From assembly GCA_014359745.1 (NCBI GenBank), contig JACIYW010000008.1, positions 1-40,694 of the forward strand: a DNA stretch of 40,694 nt, read 5' to 3'. Under the pieces are notes generated by a model that saw only the letters and a list, made by a program, of their open reading frames with translations, was not told the origin of the DNA and searched no databases. This stretch comes from Paracoccaceae bacterium. GTDB taxonomy: Bacteria; Pseudomonadota; Alphaproteobacteria; Rhodobacterales; Rhodobacteraceae. Positions 17,616 to 28,144 of this stretch are shown one piece after another (position 1 is the stretch's first letter; every line of letters begins with the position of its first letter). Made by a program: the position numbers and the translations under genes.

Positions 17616-20600
17616 ATGACGCAGCACGATGTGAAGCTTAGCGACCGATTCGACCTTGGGAAGGGCACGGTCTTGCTTAATGGCACCCAGGCTTTGGTGC
17701 GGCTGATGCTGATGCAGGCGGCGCGCGACCGGGCGGCGGGGCTGAACACGGCGGGATTCGTTACGGGCTATCGCGGATCGCCGGTGGCGGCGGTGGACAG
17801 CAACATGATGCAGGCCGAAAAGATCCTGACGGCGGCGGGGGTGAAATTTCAGCCCGGACTGAACGAGGATCTGGCCGCCACCGCCGTCTGGGGCACCCAA
17901 CAGGCCGAATTGCGCGGTGAGGGGCTGTATGACGGGGTGTTCGCGCTTTGGTATGGCAAGGGGCCGGGTGTGGACCGGTCGGGCGATGTGATGCGGCACG
18001 CCAATTTCGCGGGCACCGCGCCCCATGGCGGGGTGCTGATGGTGATGGGCGATGACCACACCGCCGAAAGTTCGACCACGCTGCACCAATCCGACTGGGC
18101 GATGATCGATGCCTATATGCCGATCGTGTCGCCCGCCGGTGTGCAGGAGATGCTGGATTACGGGCTTTACGGCTATGCGCTGTCGCGGTTTTCCGGGCTT
18201 TGGGTGGGGTTGAAGGCGGTCAAGGACACGGTTGAGGCGACGGCGGTCGTGGATGGCCGGCCCGACCGGATGGCCTTTGTGACCCCCGATTTCAAGATGC
18301 CCGAGGGCGGGCTGAACATTCGTCTGGGCGACACGCCGGTGGCGCAGGAAACCCGGATGATCGATTACAAACGCTTTGCCGCCGAGGCGTTCAGCCATGC
18401 CAACAAGATGGACAAGCGGGTATGGGGCAAGCCCGGCGCGAAGATCGGGCTGGTGGCGGCGGGCAAGAACTGGCTTGATCTGGTGCATGCGCTGGATCTG
18501 CTGGGGCTGGACAGCGCCGAGGCGGAGCGGCTGGGCATCACCACCTACAAGATCGGGCAGCCCTGGCCGCTGGACATGAAGGGCTTTCACGACTGGGCCG
18601 AGGGGCTGGACCTGATCGTGGTGGTCGAGGAAAAGCGCAAGCTGATCGAGGTGCAGGTGAAAGAGGCGATCTTTCACGACCGGCGCGGGCGGCGGGTGTT
18701 CGGCTGGCACAATGACCGGGACGAGGAACTGTTCCCGACGCGCGGCGCGCTGGACCCGGTGTGGATCGCCGAAAAGCTGGGCGGTATCCTGATCGACGAG
18801 GGGCGCGGCACGGATCGCGTGAAAGCCGCGCTGCAAGCCATTGATCAGATGAACAAAGCCGATAACGGCCCCGAGATCGCCGCCCGCACCCCGTGGTTCT
18901 GTTCGGGCTGCCCGCACAATTCATCGACCAAGGTGCCCGAGGGCAGCCGCGCCTATGCCGGGATCGGGTGCCATTACATGGTGCAGTGGATGGACCGCGC
19001 CACCTCTGGCTTCACGCATATGGGGGGGGAGGGCGCCAACTGGATGGGCGAGGCGCTTTTTTCCAGCCGGGATCATGTGTTTCAGAACCTCGGCGACGGT
19101 ACCTACAACCATTCGGGGGTGATGGCGATTCGCGCGGCGATCGCGGCGGGAACCAACATCACCTACAAGATCCTTTATAACGATGCCGTGGCGATGACCG
19201 GCGGCCAGCAGACCGAGGGCGACCTGCCCCCCGAACGCATCGTGCGCGAATTGCAGGCGATGGGGGTGGAACATATCGCCGTGGTGCACGATCCCAAGGA
19301 AGAGGTGGATTTTGCGCTGTTCCCCGGCGGGATCGAAAAGCATCCGCGCGAAGACCTGATGGAGGTTCAGAAGAAATTCCGCCAATACAAGGGTGTATCG
19401 GCGATTGTTTACATACAGACCTGCGCGGCCGAAAAGCGCCGCCGCCGCAAGCGCGGCACCTTCCCCGACCCCGACCGCCGGGTGTTCATCAACACCGATG
19501 TCTGCGAGGGCTGCGGCGATTGCGGGGTGCAATCGAACTGCGTTTCCATCGTGCCGGTGGAAACCGAACTGGGGCGCAAGCGGGCGATCGATCAATCCTC
19601 GTGCAACAAGGATTATAGTTGCGTCAATGGGTTCTGCCCGTCTTTTGTCACGCTTTCGGGCGCGACGGTGAAGAAATCGGCAACCGCGAGCGTTGATCTG
19701 CCCAACCTGCCGATGCCCGATCTGCCCGCGATCCATGGCACCCATAACGTGGTGGTCACCGGGGTTGGCGGCACCGGGGTGGTGACGGTAGGGGCGATTC
19801 TGGCGATGGCCGCCCATGTCGATGGCAAGGGGGCGGCGATGATGGAAATGGCCGGGCTTGCGCAAAAGGGCGGGGCCGTGCACATCCACTGCCGGATCGC
19901 CGAGACGCCCGGCGATATCAATGCGATCCGGGTTGCCACCGGCGAGGCCGATTGCCTGATCGGCGGCGATCTGGTGGTGAGCGCGGGCACCAAGACGCTG
20001 GCGCTGATGCGGACCGGGCGCACCGGCGCGGTGGTCAACGCGCATGATATCGTCACCGGGGAATTCACCCGCAACACCGAATTTCGATTGCCTGTCGGGC
20101 GGTTGCAGCTTGCTCTTGAAGCGCGGCTTCAGGATCGGTTGCGCATGTTCGATGCCTCGGACCTGGCGCGCCGGGTGATGGGGGATTCGATCTATTCCAA
20201 CATGATGGTGTTTGGCGCGGCGTGGCAGATGGGGCTGATCCCGATCTCGCACGGGGCGATCGTTGCGGCGATCGCGCTGAACGGTGCGGCGGTGGAGCGC
20301 AATCAGCAGGCGTTCGAATTTGGCCGCTGGGCGGTGCTGCATCCCGAGGATGCGGCGCGGGCGGGCGCGGTTGCGGCGGCGCCGGATCTGTCGCTGGAAG
20401 AGCGTATCGCGCTGCGGGCCGATCATCTGGCGGCCTATCAGTCGGGGGCGCTGGCCGCGAAATATCGCGCGATGGTGGATCGCGCGGCTGATGCGCGGCT
20501 GCGCGAGGCGGTGGCAAAGGGCTATCACAAGGTGCTGGCCTACAAGGATGAATACGAAGTGGCGCGCCTGCATCTGGACACCGCGACCAAGGCGCGGGCG

Positions 20601-21017
20601 GAATTTGACGGCGATTTTCGCATGACATTCCACCTTGCGCCGCCGTTTCTGCCGGGCAAGGACGGCGACGGGCGCCCCAAAAAGCGCGCTTTTGGCCCGT
20701 GGATGGAGAAGGTGTTCGGGGTTCTGGCGCGGGGCAAGGCGCTGCGCGGCACGATGTTCGATCCCTTTGGCTATGGCGCCGAACGGCGGATGGAACGCGC
20801 GCTGATCAGCCAATACGAGGCGGATATGGCCGAGGTGCTGGCTGCGGTCACGCCCGAAACGATGGATGCCGCCGTGGCGTTGGCCGAATTGCCGATCCAG
20901 ATCAAGGGGTTCGGCCCGGTCAAGGCCGCGAATGAGCGCGCCGCCGCCAAGCGGCGCGAAGAGCTTCTGGCGGCGTTTCGCGCCGGGGGGGCGGGGGTGC
21001 GGCAGGCCGCTGAATAG
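17616..21017 (+). CDS. Fused indolepyruvate:ferredoxin oxidoreductase (IorA-IorB type)
   Basis: Large 2-oxo acid oxidoreductase that decarboxylates aryl (or branched) pyruvates to acyl-CoA with reduction of ferredoxin. The start at 17616 ([18 protein letters not shown]) has a GAAGGGGG site, giving 1133 residues. The pyruvate-type pyrimidine domain comes first ([15 protein letters not shown]). The TPP-binding region [11 protein letters not shown]...[10 protein letters not shown]...[12 protein letters not shown] spans about 467-535. A reduced cysteine cluster [13 protein letters not shown] starts near 630. The IorB-like gamma domain ([19 protein letters not shown] and [15 protein letters not shown]) is at about 715-770. 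The divergent LysR gene is its likely regulator. It would serve aromatic amino-acid breakdown; substrate range is inferred. Confidence 0.92.
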   Translation: MTQHDVKLSDRFDLGKGTVLLNGTQALVRLMLMQAARDRAAGLNTAGFVTGYRGSPVAAVDSNMMQAEKILTAAGVKFQPGLNEDLAATAVWGTQQAELRGEGLYDGVFALWYGKGPGVDRSGDVMRHANFAGTAPHGGVLMVMGDDHTAESSTTLHQSDWAMIDAYMPIVSPAGVQEMLDYGLYGYALSRFSGLWVGLKAVKDTVEATAVVDGRPDRMAFVTPDFKMPEGGLNIRLGDTPVAQETRMIDYKRFAAEAFSHANKMDKRVWGKPGAKIGLVAAGKNWLDLVHALDLLGLDSAEAERLGITTYKIGQPWPLDMKGFHDWAEGLDLIVVVEEKRKLIEVQVKEAIFHDRRGRRVFGWHNDRDEELFPTRGALDPVWIAEKLGGILIDEGRGTDRVKAALQAIDQMNKADNGPEIAARTPWFCSGCPHNSSTKVPEGSRAYAGIGCHYMVQWMDRATSGFTHMGGEGANWMGEALFSSRDHVFQNLGDGTYNHSGVMAIRAAIAAGTNITYKILYNDAVAMTGGQQTEGDLPPERIVRELQAMGVEHIAVVHDPKEEVDFALFPGGIEKHPREDLMEVQKKFRQYKGVSAIVYIQTCAAEKRRRRKRGTFPDPDRRVFINTDVCEGCGDCGVQSNCVSIVPVETELGRKRAIDQSSCNKDYSCVNGFCPSFVTLSGATVKKSATASVDLPNLPMPDLPAIHGTHNVVVTGVGGTGVVTVGAILAMAAHVDGKGAAMMEMAGLAQKGGAVHIHCRIAETPGDINAIRVATGEADCLIGGDLVVSAGTKTLALMRTGRTGAVVNAHDIVTGEFTRNTEFRLPVGRLQLALEARLQDRLRMFDASDLARRVMGDSIYSNMMVFGAAWQMGLIPISHGAIVAAIALNGAAVERNQQAFEFGRWAVLHPEDAARAGAVAAAPDLSLEERIALRADHLAAYQSGALAAKYRAMVDRAADARLREAVAKGYHKVLAYKDEYEVARLHLDTATKARAEFDGDFRMTFHLAPPFLPGKDGDGRPKKRAFGPWMEKVFGVLARGKALRGTMFDPFGYGAERRMERALISQYEADMAEVLAAVTPETMDAAVALAELPIQIKGFGPVKAANERAAAKRREELLAAFRAGGAGVRQAAE

Positions 21018-21114
21018 GGCGCCCTGGCGATGGATTTCCGAATGGATTCCGCATGGATTTCTGCGGCGTGACGCGCTAACCCTGTCGGCGGAACGCGGGC
21101 AGGGTGGGTGCGGC

Positions 21115-21927
21115 ATGGCGGTAGGAATGTTCGACAGTGGCCTTGGCGGGCTGACGGTGCTGGACGCGGCGATGCGGCGGCTGCCCGAGGTGCCGTTCGT
21201 CTATTATGGCGACAATGCCCACACGCCTTACGGGGTGCGCGATGCCGAGGATATCTATGCGCTGACCTGTCAGGGCGTGGAACGGCTGTGGCGCGAGGGC
21301 TGCGATCTGGTGATCATCGCCTGCAACACCGCCAGCGCCGTGGCGGTCAAGCGCATGCAGGAACGCTGGGTGCCCGAAGACAAGCGGGTGCTGGGCGTGT
21401 TCGTGCCGCTGATCGAGGCGCTGACCGAACGGCAATGGGGCGACAGTTCGCCGCCCCGCGAGGTGGCGGTGAAACATGTGGCGCTGTTTGCGACGCCGGC
21501 CACGGTCTCCAGCCGGGCGTTTCAGCGCGAACTGGCGTACCGCGCGATTGGCGTCGATGTCGAGGCGCAGCCCTGCGGCGGCGTGGTCGATGCCATCGAG
21601 CAGGGCGATATCATCCTGGCCGAGGCGCTGGTGCGCAGCCATGTCGAGGCGCTGAAACGCCGGATGCCCCGGCCTGAGGCGGCGATCCTGGGCTGCACGC
21701 ATTATCCGCTGCTGGAACATGTGTTCGCCGAGGCGCTGGGGCCGGATGTGGCGGTCTACAGCCAGCCACGGCTGGTGGCCGACAGCCTGGCCGATTATCT
21801 GGCGCGGCGCCCGGAGATGCTGGGATCGGGGACCGCGACGAAGTTTCTGACCACCGGAACACCGCGGGCGGTGTCGGATCACGCGACGCATTTCCTGCGC
21901 CGGGGGATCAGTTTTGAGGCGGCGTGA
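21115..21927 (+). CDS. murI: Glutamate racemase
   Basis: Makes D-glutamate for peptidoglycan by cofactor-independent two-cysteine racemisation. The start at 21115 ([18 protein letters not shown]) gives 270 residues, normal for the family, with AGGGTGGG as a weak binding site. The catalytic cysteines are in [13 protein letters not shown] and [12 protein letters not shown]; the acidic residue in FDSGLGG and the PYG of NAHTPYGVR complete the site. It lies 97 bp after the oxidoreductase on the same strand and its 3' end overlaps the convergent lipoprotein gene by 20 bp. Confidence 0.95.
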   Translation: MAVGMFDSGLGGLTVLDAAMRRLPEVPFVYYGDNAHTPYGVRDAEDIYALTCQGVERLWREGCDLVIIACNTASAVAVKRMQERWVPEDKRVLGVFVPLIEALTERQWGDSSPPREVAVKHVALFATPATVSSRAFQRELAYRAIGVDVEAQPCGGVVDAIEQGDIILAEALVRSHVEALKRRMPRPEAAILGCTHYPLLEHVFAEALGPDVAVYSQPRLVADSLADYLARRPEMLGSGTATKFLTTGTPRAVSDHATHFLRRGISFEAA

Positions 21928-22600
21928 GAGGCCCCACCACATCGACGACGCGGCAGCGATCATAGCCCTTGTTCCGCACGACCTGTTGGGCCGATGGCGA
22001 AAACCTAGCCATTTCAGCCTTGACGAAAGCCTCACAATTGGCAGCCGCCAGCGCCTCGGCCGCCGCACGATCGGGTTGATCCAACGCGATACCCGATGCC
22101 GAAAGCGCCGCATACGCGAATGCCCCCCATTGGCCGCGCCGGGCGTGCTGCGACCGATAGATCAGGCGATACCGATGGAGCGTCGACACGCCGAAACCCT
22201 CCGCCGAGGTGGTTTCCGGTCGAAGTCGGGCGGGCACGACGGTTGCCGCAAGGATGCAGCGTCCCCGTGTGCTGACGTCCTCGCATTGCGCGCGGGTCAC
22301 ATCGATCGCGGCGGCGAGAGAGTTCCAGTTCCTCGCATAAAAATATCTGTCGGTCTCAGGATTTATATGTATTGCGCCAAAATAGACCGCGCCGCGCGTT
22401 GCCTCGTTGAACCCGCGGGTCAGTTCGCGCGAGAGAGGAACGGAGGCCTGCCGGATAACCCGACCTTCGCCTTCCCATCCATGAGGATCGGAGGCCAGAT
22501 CCTCACCGATGTGGGTCGCACCGCATGCAGACAGGGCCAGCGGGATGAGAAGCGCCCGAGCGATCCGTGAAAATGACTCCACGAAGGTGTGTGTGTCCAT
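21908..22600 (-). CDS. Predicted lipoprotein of unknown function
   Basis: The 230-residue product begins [20 protein letters not shown], followed by the lipobox LSAC with acylated Cys26, so it should be an outer or inner membrane lipoprotein facing the periplasm. After the lipobox the mature chain contains two cysteine pairs ([10 protein letters not shown] and NCEAF...YDRCRVV) likely to form disulphides, and a [18 protein letters not shown] helix. This repetitive NxxxAAxxxxxxxCE pattern recalls small secreted Cys-containing domains such as DUF4189, but I would not assign it. Its frame extends upstream without a better start. It converges on murI with a 20-bp overlap. Confidence 0.75.
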   Translation of the reverse strand: MDTHTFVESFSRIARALLIPLALSACGATHIGEDLASDPHGWEGEGRVIRQASVPLSRELTRGFNEATRGAVYFGAIHINPETDRYFYARNWNSLAAAIDVTRAQCEDVSTRGRCILAATVVPARLRPETTSAEGFGVSTLHRYRLIYRSQHARRGQWGAFAYAALSASGIALDQPDRAAAEALAAANCEAFVKAEMARFSPSAQQVVRNKGYDRCRVVDVVGPLTPPQN

Positions 22601-22803
22601 GATTTGGCTTTCTGCAAATGACCTGTCAGATGCACCCTGCCATAAACGGCGCTCGCGGATTACGAAAAATTGCGATAGGCGACACCAACACACCGGGCGC
22701 GGCACCTGACACCGGGCGCGGCACTTGGGTCCGCGCGCAAAATTCGGTTGAAACATCCGCCCCGCTCCGGCATCACTTCGGCGATTCCTGAAGGGAAACC
22801 GTG

Positions 22804-23832
22804 ATGACCCATTCCATAGCGATACTCGGCGCGAGCGGCTACACCGGGGCCGAACTGGTCCGCATCCTGGCCACCCACCCGGGGATGAAGATTGCCGCGC
22901 TGTCGGGCGAACGCAAGGCCGGGTTGGCGATGGCCGAGGTGTTCGCGCATCTGGCGCATCTTGATCTGCCGGTGTTGCAAAGGATCGAAGAGATCGATCT
23001 GGGCCGCGTCGATCTGGCGTTCTGCGCGCTGCCGCATGCCACCAGCCAGGCGGTGATCGCCGATCTGCCGCGCGATCTGAAAGTGGTCGATCTGTCCGCC
23101 GATTTCCGGCTGCGCGATCCGGCGGCCTATGAAAAATGGTATGGCAAGCCGCACGCCGCCCTCGATCTGCAGGCCGAGGCGGTTTACGGGCTGACCGAAT
23201 TCTACCGCGACAAGATCCGCGCGGCGCGGCTGGTGGCGGGCACCGGGTGCAATGCCGCGACCGGGCAATACGCGCTTTGCCCGCTGATAGAGGCGGGCGT
23301 GATCGACCTTGACGAGATCGTGATCGATCTGAAGGCCGGGGTGTCGGGGGCGGGGCGCAGCCTTAAGGAAAACCTGCTGCATGCGGAATTGTCCGAAGGC
23401 ACGCATCCCTATTCGGCGGGGGGCACGCACCGGCATCTGGGCGAATTCGATCAGGAATTCAGCGCCTTGGCGGGCCGTCCGGTACAGGTGCAGTTCACGC
23501 CGCACCTGTTGCCGATGAATCGCGGCATCCTGGCCACCGTCTATGTGCGCGGCGATGCGCGGGCGGTGCACGCGGTGTTGGCGGCGCGCTATGCGTCCGA
23601 GCCGTTCCTGCATGTGCTGCCTTTTGGCGCACCCCCCTCGACTCGCAGTGTGCGGGGGTCCAATTTCGTGCATATCGGTGTGGTTGGCGACCGGGTGCCG
23701 GGGCGCGCGGTGGTGTTTGCGGCGCTTGACAACCTGACCAAGGGGTCAAGCGGGCAGGCGATACAGAACGCCAACCTGATGCTGGGGCTGGAAGAAACCA
23801 CGGGGCTGATGGCGGCCCCGGTTTTCCCCTGA
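22804..23832 (+). CDS. argC: N-acetyl-gamma-glutamyl-phosphate reductase
   Basis: Third step of arginine synthesis, an NADPH-dependent reduction to N-acetylglutamate semialdehyde. The 342-residue product has the Rossmann start [19 protein letters not shown], the [10 protein letters not shown] loop, catalytic Cys149 in [11 protein letters not shown], and the substrate region [17 protein letters not shown]...[17 protein letters not shown]. This is the long type-1 ArgC form. The GTG at 22801 directly before the ATG could also be used; GAAGGGAA is the binding site. It runs 10 bp into ccmE, so argC and ccmE are probably co-transcribed. Confidence 0.96.
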   Translation: MTHSIAILGASGYTGAELVRILATHPGMKIAALSGERKAGLAMAEVFAHLAHLDLPVLQRIEEIDLGRVDLAFCALPHATSQAVIADLPRDLKVVDLSADFRLRDPAAYEKWYGKPHAALDLQAEAVYGLTEFYRDKIRAARLVAGTGCNAATGQYALCPLIEAGVIDLDEIVIDLKAGVSGAGRSLKENLLHAELSEGTHPYSAGGTHRHLGEFDQEFSALAGRPVQVQFTPHLLPMNRGILATVYVRGDARAVHAVLAARYASEPFLHVLPFGAPPSTRSVRGSNFVHIGVVGDRVPGRAVVFAALDNLTKGSSGQAIQNANLMLGLEETTGLMAAPVFP

Positions 23833-23842
23833 GAGGGTGCGC

Positions 23843-24289
23843 ATGCGCGGGCTGAAGAAAAAGCGGCGGATACAGGTGATCGCGGTGGCAGTGGTGGCGC
23901 TGGCGCTGTCAACGGGGCTGATCGGGTATGCGATGCGCGACGGGATCAGTTTCTTCATGTCGCCCGCGCAGATCGTGGCCGCCCCCCCCGCGCCCGATCA
24001 GGTGATCCGCATCGGCGGGCTGGTCGAGGCGGGATCGGTGCAACGCGGGCAGGGCGAGGAGATCCGGTTTTCGGTGACCGATGGCGGCGCCTCGGTGCCG
24101 GTGGTGTTCCGGGGGATACTGCCCGATCTGTTTTCCGAGAACGAGGGGGTCGTGGGCATGGGGAGCTATGTGAACGGCGTCTTTGAAGCCACGGAAATCC
24201 TTGCCAAACATGATGAAACCTACATGCCAAGGGAAGTGATCGACGCGCTGAAGGAACAGGGCGTCTATGTAAAGCCCGACGCAAGCTGA
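23843..24289 (+). CDS. ccmE: Cytochrome c maturation haem chaperone CcmE
   Basis: Periplasmic, membrane-anchored haem chaperone that receives haem from CcmABCD and hands it to CcmF/CcmH. The ATG at 23843 (MRGLKKKRRIQVIAVAVVA) has GAGAGG upstream; the GTG six bases earlier is too close to it. The 148-residue product has one N-terminal membrane segment (about 10-30), the OB-fold domain, and the haem-binding His123 in ILAKHDETYMP with Tyr127. It follows argC by 10 bp. In this genome the next ccm genes are 1.4 kb away because the lysin-holin pair intervenes. Confidence 0.96.
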   Translation: MRGLKKKRRIQVIAVAVVALALSTGLIGYAMRDGISFFMSPAQIVAAPPAPDQVIRIGGLVEAGSVQRGQGEEIRFSVTDGGASVPVVFRGILPDLFSENEGVVGMGSYVNGVFEATEILAKHDETYMPREVIDALKEQGVYVKPDAS

Positions 24290-24360
24290 CGCCGGGGTCC
24301 GCAGGCGTACCGGGCTGACGCGCGTTGCGCCCGATAAGATCCGCAGAAGAAAACCTTCTT

Positions 24361-24385
24361 TTCCATCCTCTCGAAAAAAATACTC
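24361..24385 (-). repeat. Dispersed motif, GAGTATTTTTTTCGAG-AGGATGGAA form
   Basis: Minus-strand copy of the motif also seen at 32905-32925 and 13996-14016, with a longer T run. It lies in the 230-bp gap between ccmE and the endolysin, flanked by a G-rich run on its 5' side (24386-24419). Confidence 0.55.
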
Positions 24386-24519
24386 AATTCCCGCCCCCGC
24401 CACACGCGCGCCGGGCGGGGCTGTGCACGCATCGCGACAACAGACCCACCGCGCGGTGGGGCAGGAAGATATTTACCCGCTGACGGCAGCCTTTGCGCAG
24501 GTGCAAGCGGGGTATCTTG

Positions 24520-25131
24520 ATGCAGACGGTGGAAGAGATAGCCGAGGCGATCGTGGCGCGCGAGGGGGGATATGTGAACGATCCCGACGATCCTGGCGGG
24601 GCCACGCATTTCGGGGTGACGATCGGGACGATGCGGCGGCTGGGGCTGGATCTGACCGGGGATGGCGGGGTGGACGTGGCCGATGTGCGGGCGCTGAGCC
24701 GGGCGCAGGCGGTGTCGATCTTTGTCGAGGAATATTTCCGGCGCCCCGGTCTGGGGGGGCTGCCCGAGTCGGTGCAGGCGCCGGTGTTCGACATGTATGT
24801 CAATGCCGGATCGGCGGCGGTGAAGATCCTGCAACGGCTGTTGGGGCAGATCGGGCATGATCTGGCGGTTGACGGGGTGATCGGGCCGCTGACGATCCGC
24901 GCCGCCCATGCCGCCGACCGGGCGGCGCCGGGGCATCTGGCCGATGCTTACGGCATCGCGCGGCGCAATTATTATTACGCCCTGGCCGACCGCCGCCCGC
25001 AAAGCCGCAAATATGCCCGCAGGCGCGATGGCGGCAAGGGCGGCTGGATCGCGCGGGCCGAGGAATTCATCTCTCCGAAATTTCATCTCAGCGCCGCGGC
25101 GCATATGGAAAGGACACGCGCATGGGGTTGA
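24520..25131 (+). CDS. Holin-associated endolysin, GH108 muramidase
   Basis: Peptidoglycan-cleaving enzyme of glycoside hydrolase family 108 with a C-terminal peptidoglycan-binding domain. The 203-residue product has catalytic Glu15 in AREGGYVNDPDDPGGATHFGVT, the YFRRPGLGGLPESVQAPVFDMYVN middle and a VDGVIGPLTIRAA binding motif. No signal peptide is seen, as expected for an enzyme released through a holin. Its last 10 bp overlap the holin start. In Rhodobacter capsulatus a like pair (rcc00555/rcc00556) lyses cells to release the gene transfer agent, so a GTA role is the best inference; a prophage remnant is the alternative. Rhodobacteraceae codon use suggests long residence. Confidence 0.88.
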   Translation: MQTVEEIAEAIVAREGGYVNDPDDPGGATHFGVTIGTMRRLGLDLTGDGGVDVADVRALSRAQAVSIFVEEYFRRPGLGGLPESVQAPVFDMYVNAGSAAVKILQRLLGQIGHDLAVDGVIGPLTIRAAHAADRAAPGHLADAYGIARRNYYYALADRRPQSRKYARRRDGGKGGWIARAEEFISPKFHLSAAAHMERTRAWG

Positions 25132-25616
25132 TTTCGCGCATTATTGGCGGCGGTGCGGTTCAGGCGCTGGGCAACGCGGTTGAAGGGGTGTCGGAGGTGT
25201 TCACCGCCAACGCCACCCGGCGGATGGAGCTGTCTCATGACGCCTATGTCGCGGCGCTGGGGGCGGCGGGGGCGGAATTTGCGCAGCCGCGTTCGGGGTG
25301 GTTTGACGGGTTCGTGAACGGGCTGAACCGATTGCCGCGGCCGATGCTGGCGTTGGGAACGCTGGGGTTGTTTGTTTACGCGATGGCCGCGCCAGACGGG
25401 TTTGCGCTGCGCATGCAGGGGCTGGCTTTTGTGCCCGAACCTTTGTGGTGGCTGCTGGGGGCGGTTGTGTCGTTCTATTTCGGCGCGCGCGAGGCGCATC
25501 ATTTCCGCATGACGCGCCCGCAGGTTTCGCGCGCGCCCGCAGCCAAGCCCGCAGCCGGGCCGGGTATCGACGAGAACCCCGCCCTTGCTGCCTGGCGCGA
25601 GGAGGGGCGCGAATAA
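25122..25616 (+). CDS. GTA-type 3TM holin
   Basis: Membrane pore former that lets the endolysin reach peptidoglycan. The 164-residue product starts at 25122 with an AAAGGACA site inside the endolysin gene. N-terminal residues form an amphipathic helix (GGGAVQALGNAVEGVSEVF), the conserved NRLPRPMLALGTLGLFVYAM segment and PLWWLLGAVVSFYFGAREAHH are membrane segments, and the tail is Pro/Ala-rich and cytosolic. This is the layout of the GTA_holin_3TM family. It is translationally coupled to the GH108 gene, making a complete lysis cassette with no capsid genes nearby in the window. Confidence 0.85.
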   Translation: MGLISRIIGGGAVQALGNAVEGVSEVFTANATRRMELSHDAYVAALGAAGAEFAQPRSGWFDGFVNGLNRLPRPMLALGTLGLFVYAMAAPDGFALRMQGLAFVPEPLWWLLGAVVSFYFGAREAHHFRMTRPQVSRAPAAKPAAGPGIDENPALAAWREEGRE

Positions 25617-25703
25617 GCGCGCGCCGCTAATCGTGATTGACCGGGGCGTGGCATCGGCGCGCAGGGCCTTGGCGCGGGGGGGCGCAGGCGCTATTGATAT
25701 CCC

Positions 25704-27686
25704 ATGTTTATCGAACTGGGACATTTCGCGCTGATCCTTGCCCTGATGGTGGCGGTGATACAGATGGTGGTGCCGCTGATCGGCGCGCAACAGGGCTGGG
25801 CCGGGTGGATGGCGGCGGGGGATGCGGCGGCGGGGACGCAATTTCTGCTGATCGGGTTTTCCTTTGCGGCGCTGACCTATGCGTTCGTGACATCGGATTT
25901 TTCGGTGGCGCTGGTGGTGGCCAATTCGCATACGGCCAAGCCGCTGATCTACAAGGTCGCCGGGGTCTGGGGCAATCATGAAGGATCGATGCTGCTCTGG
26001 GTGTTGATCCTGTCGGCCTATGGCGCGGCGGCGGCGTTGTTTGGCAACAATCTGCCGCCGAGGTTGCGGGCGCGGGTTCTGGCGGTGCAGGGGGCGATCG
26101 GGGTGGCGTTTCTGGCGTTCATCCTGTTCACCTCCAACCCGTTTTTGCGGCTGGAGGTGCCGCCTTTCAACGGCAAGGATCTGAACCCGCTGTTGCAAGA
26201 CCCCGGTCTGGCCTTTCACCCGCCGTTTCTGTACCTTGGCTATGTCGGGCTGAGCATGGCGTTTTCATTCGCCGTTGCCGCCCTGATCGAGGGGCGGGTG
26301 GATGCCGCATGGGGGCGCTGGGTGCGGCCCTGGACGCTGGCTGCGTGGATTTTCCTGACCATCGGTATCGCGCTGGGATCGTGGTGGGCCTATTACGAAC
26401 TGGGCTGGGGCGGGTTCTGGTTCTGGGATCCGGTGGAAAATGCGTCATTCATGCCCTGGTTGATCGCGGCGGCGTTGCTGCATTCGGCAATCGTGGTGGA
26501 AAAGCGCGAGGCGCTGAAAAGCTGGACGATCCTTCTGGCGATTCTGGCGTTCGGATTTTCGATGATCGGCACGTTCATCGTGCGGTCGGGCGTGCTGACA
26601 TCGGTGCATGCCTTTGCCACCGATCCGACGCGCGGGGTATTCGTTCTGGCAATCCTTGCGGTGTTCACCGGCGGCGCGCTGATGCTTTATGCGGCGCGGG
26701 CGGGCACGATGGAGGCGCGCGGCGTCTTCGCGCCGGTCAGCCGCGAGTCGGCGCTGGTGCTGAACAACGTGTTGCTGGCGGTGGCGGCGTTCGTGGTTTT
26801 TGTCGGCACCATCTGGCCCCTGGTGGCGGAACTGGCGTTCGCGCGCAAGCTGTCGGTGGGGGCGCCGTTTTTCAATGCGGCCTTCACGCCGTTCATGGTG
26901 GCGCTGGCGATCATTCTGCCGCTGGGCGCGGTGATCCCGTGGAAGCGGGCGCGTGCGGGCCGGGCGATGCGGCCGCTGTGGCCGTTTCTGGTGCTGGCGG
27001 TGGCCTTTGGCGCGCTGATCTGGGCGATGCAGACCGGGCGCAGCGCGCTGGGCCCGGTGGGCGCGGCGCTGGGGGTCTGGCTGATGCTGGGGGCTGCCTT
27101 CGATCTGGTGCAGCGGACCGGGCGCGGGGCCTTGCGGGCACGGCTGGGGCGGCTGTTGCGGCTGCCGCGCGCCGATTGGGGCAAGGCGGTGGCGCATGGC
27201 GGGCTGGGGATCACGTTCATCGGGATTTCGGCGATGCTGGCCTGGCAGCAAGAGGTGATCCGTGTCGTCAAGGTGGGCGAGACATTCGCGTTGGGCGCCT
27301 ATGAGGTGCGGCTAAGCGATGTTCAGCGTCTTGAGGGGCCGAATTACCTGACCACCATGGCGTTCATGGACATATCGCGCGACGGCAGCCCGGTGGCGCG
27401 GCTGACGCCGGAAAAGCGGGTCTATCCGGTGGCCGGGATGCCGACCACGGAGGCGGCGATTGATAACGGCCTGTTTCGCGATTTGTATCTGGTGATCGGC
27501 GATCCGCAGGCGGATGGCGGCTGGGCGGTGCGCGGCTATGTCAAGCCGATGGCCAACTGGATCTGGGGCGGGGCGATCATCATGTGTCTTGGCGGGTTCC
27601 TGTCGTTGAGCGACCGGCGGTATCGCATCGCGGCGGGCGCGCGCCCGGCCACCCAAGCGCCTGCCAGCCGGGTTCCGGCGGAATGA
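25704..27686 (+). CDS. ccmF: Haem lyase CcmF
   Basis: Integral membrane subunit of the cytochrome c haem lyase, taking haem from CcmE to apocytochrome c. The 660-residue product has about 15 hydrophobic segments. The WWD haem-handling domain is intact: WWAYYELGWGGFWFWDPVEN at about 233-252. The signature GVWGNHEGSMLLWV near 90 and FHPPFLYLGYVGLSMAFSF near 172 carry the histidines that ligate haem b. The start at 25704 (MFIELGHFALIL) lacks a strong binding site. Its stop overlaps the ccmH start as ATGA. Confidence 0.96.
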   Translation: MFIELGHFALILALMVAVIQMVVPLIGAQQGWAGWMAAGDAAAGTQFLLIGFSFAALTYAFVTSDFSVALVVANSHTAKPLIYKVAGVWGNHEGSMLLWVLILSAYGAAAALFGNNLPPRLRARVLAVQGAIGVAFLAFILFTSNPFLRLEVPPFNGKDLNPLLQDPGLAFHPPFLYLGYVGLSMAFSFAVAALIEGRVDAAWGRWVRPWTLAAWIFLTIGIALGSWWAYYELGWGGFWFWDPVENASFMPWLIAAALLHSAIVVEKREALKSWTILLAILAFGFSMIGTFIVRSGVLTSVHAFATDPTRGVFVLAILAVFTGGALMLYAARAGTMEARGVFAPVSRESALVLNNVLLAVAAFVVFVGTIWPLVAELAFARKLSVGAPFFNAAFTPFMVALAIILPLGAVIPWKRARAGRAMRPLWPFLVLAVAFGALIWAMQTGRSALGPVGAALGVWLMLGAAFDLVQRTGRGALRARLGRLLRLPRADWGKAVAHGGLGITFIGISAMLAWQQEVIRVVKVGETFALGAYEVRLSDVQRLEGPNYLTTMAFMDISRDGSPVARLTPEKRVYPVAGMPTTEAAIDNGLFRDLYLVIGDPQADGGWAVRGYVKPMANWIWGGAIIMCLGGFLSLSDRRYRIAAGARPATQAPASRVPAE

Positions 27687-28144
27687 GGCGGGCGTTCGCC
27701 ATCGCGGCGCTTGGCGTGATGCTGGCGGGGCCGGTGTTCGCGGTTCTGCCCGACGAGATATTGCCTGACCCCGCGCTTGAGGCACGGGCGCGCGAGTTGT
27801 CCAAGGGGCTGCGCTGTCTGGTGTGCCGCAACGAATCCATCGACGAATCGAATGCCGATCTGGCGCGCGATCTGCGCATTCTGGTGCGTGAGCGGATCGT
27901 GGCGGGCGACACCGATGCCGAAGTGGTGGCCTGGCTGGTGGATCGGTATGGCGAATATGTGCTGCTGAACCCGCCTGCGACGGGATCGACGCTGATTCTG
28001 TGGATCGCCGGGCCAATGATGCTGGTTTTCGGTCTGGGCGGGGCGGCGGTTTACCTGCGGCGGCGGCGCGGGGCGCGCGATGCGGGGGATATGGCCCTGT
28101 CGGATGCGGAACAGGCGCGGGTGGACGAAATATTGCGGTCGTAA
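27683..28144 (+). CDS. ccmH: Cytochrome c maturation thiol reductant CcmH (CcmL type)
   Basis: Membrane-anchored thioredoxin-like partner of CcmF that keeps apocytochrome haem-binding cysteines reduced. The 153-residue product has a signal peptide (to AVLPDE, about residue 21), the LRCLVCRNESIDESNADLA motif with Cys45 and Cys48, the GEYVLLNPP segment, and one C-terminal membrane helix near residues 105-125. It is the short form; the TPR domain (CcmI) is absent and would be a separate gene. It overlaps ccmF by 4 bp. Confidence 0.95.
   Translation: MRRAFAIAALGVMLAGPVFAVLPDEILPDPALEARARELSKGLRCLVCRNESIDESNADLARDLRILVRERIVAGDTDAEVVAWLVDRYGEYVLLNPPATGSTLILWIAGPMMLVFGLGGAAVYLRRRRGARDAGDMALSDAEQARVDEILRS

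Noticed and set aside
18921-21116. Open frame of about 730 codons on the minus strand opposite the oxidoreductase
   Set aside because: It shows Arg/His/Pro-rich shadow composition and no family likeness.
24290-24519. CtrA box (TTAA-N7-TTAA) controlling the lysis genes
   Set aside because: Looked for because CtrA affects GTA lysis genes in Rhodobacter capsulatus; no such pair is present.
24520-25616. Complete prophage
   Set aside because: Only lysis genes are present, with no capsid, tail, integrase or terminase, and codon use matches the host.
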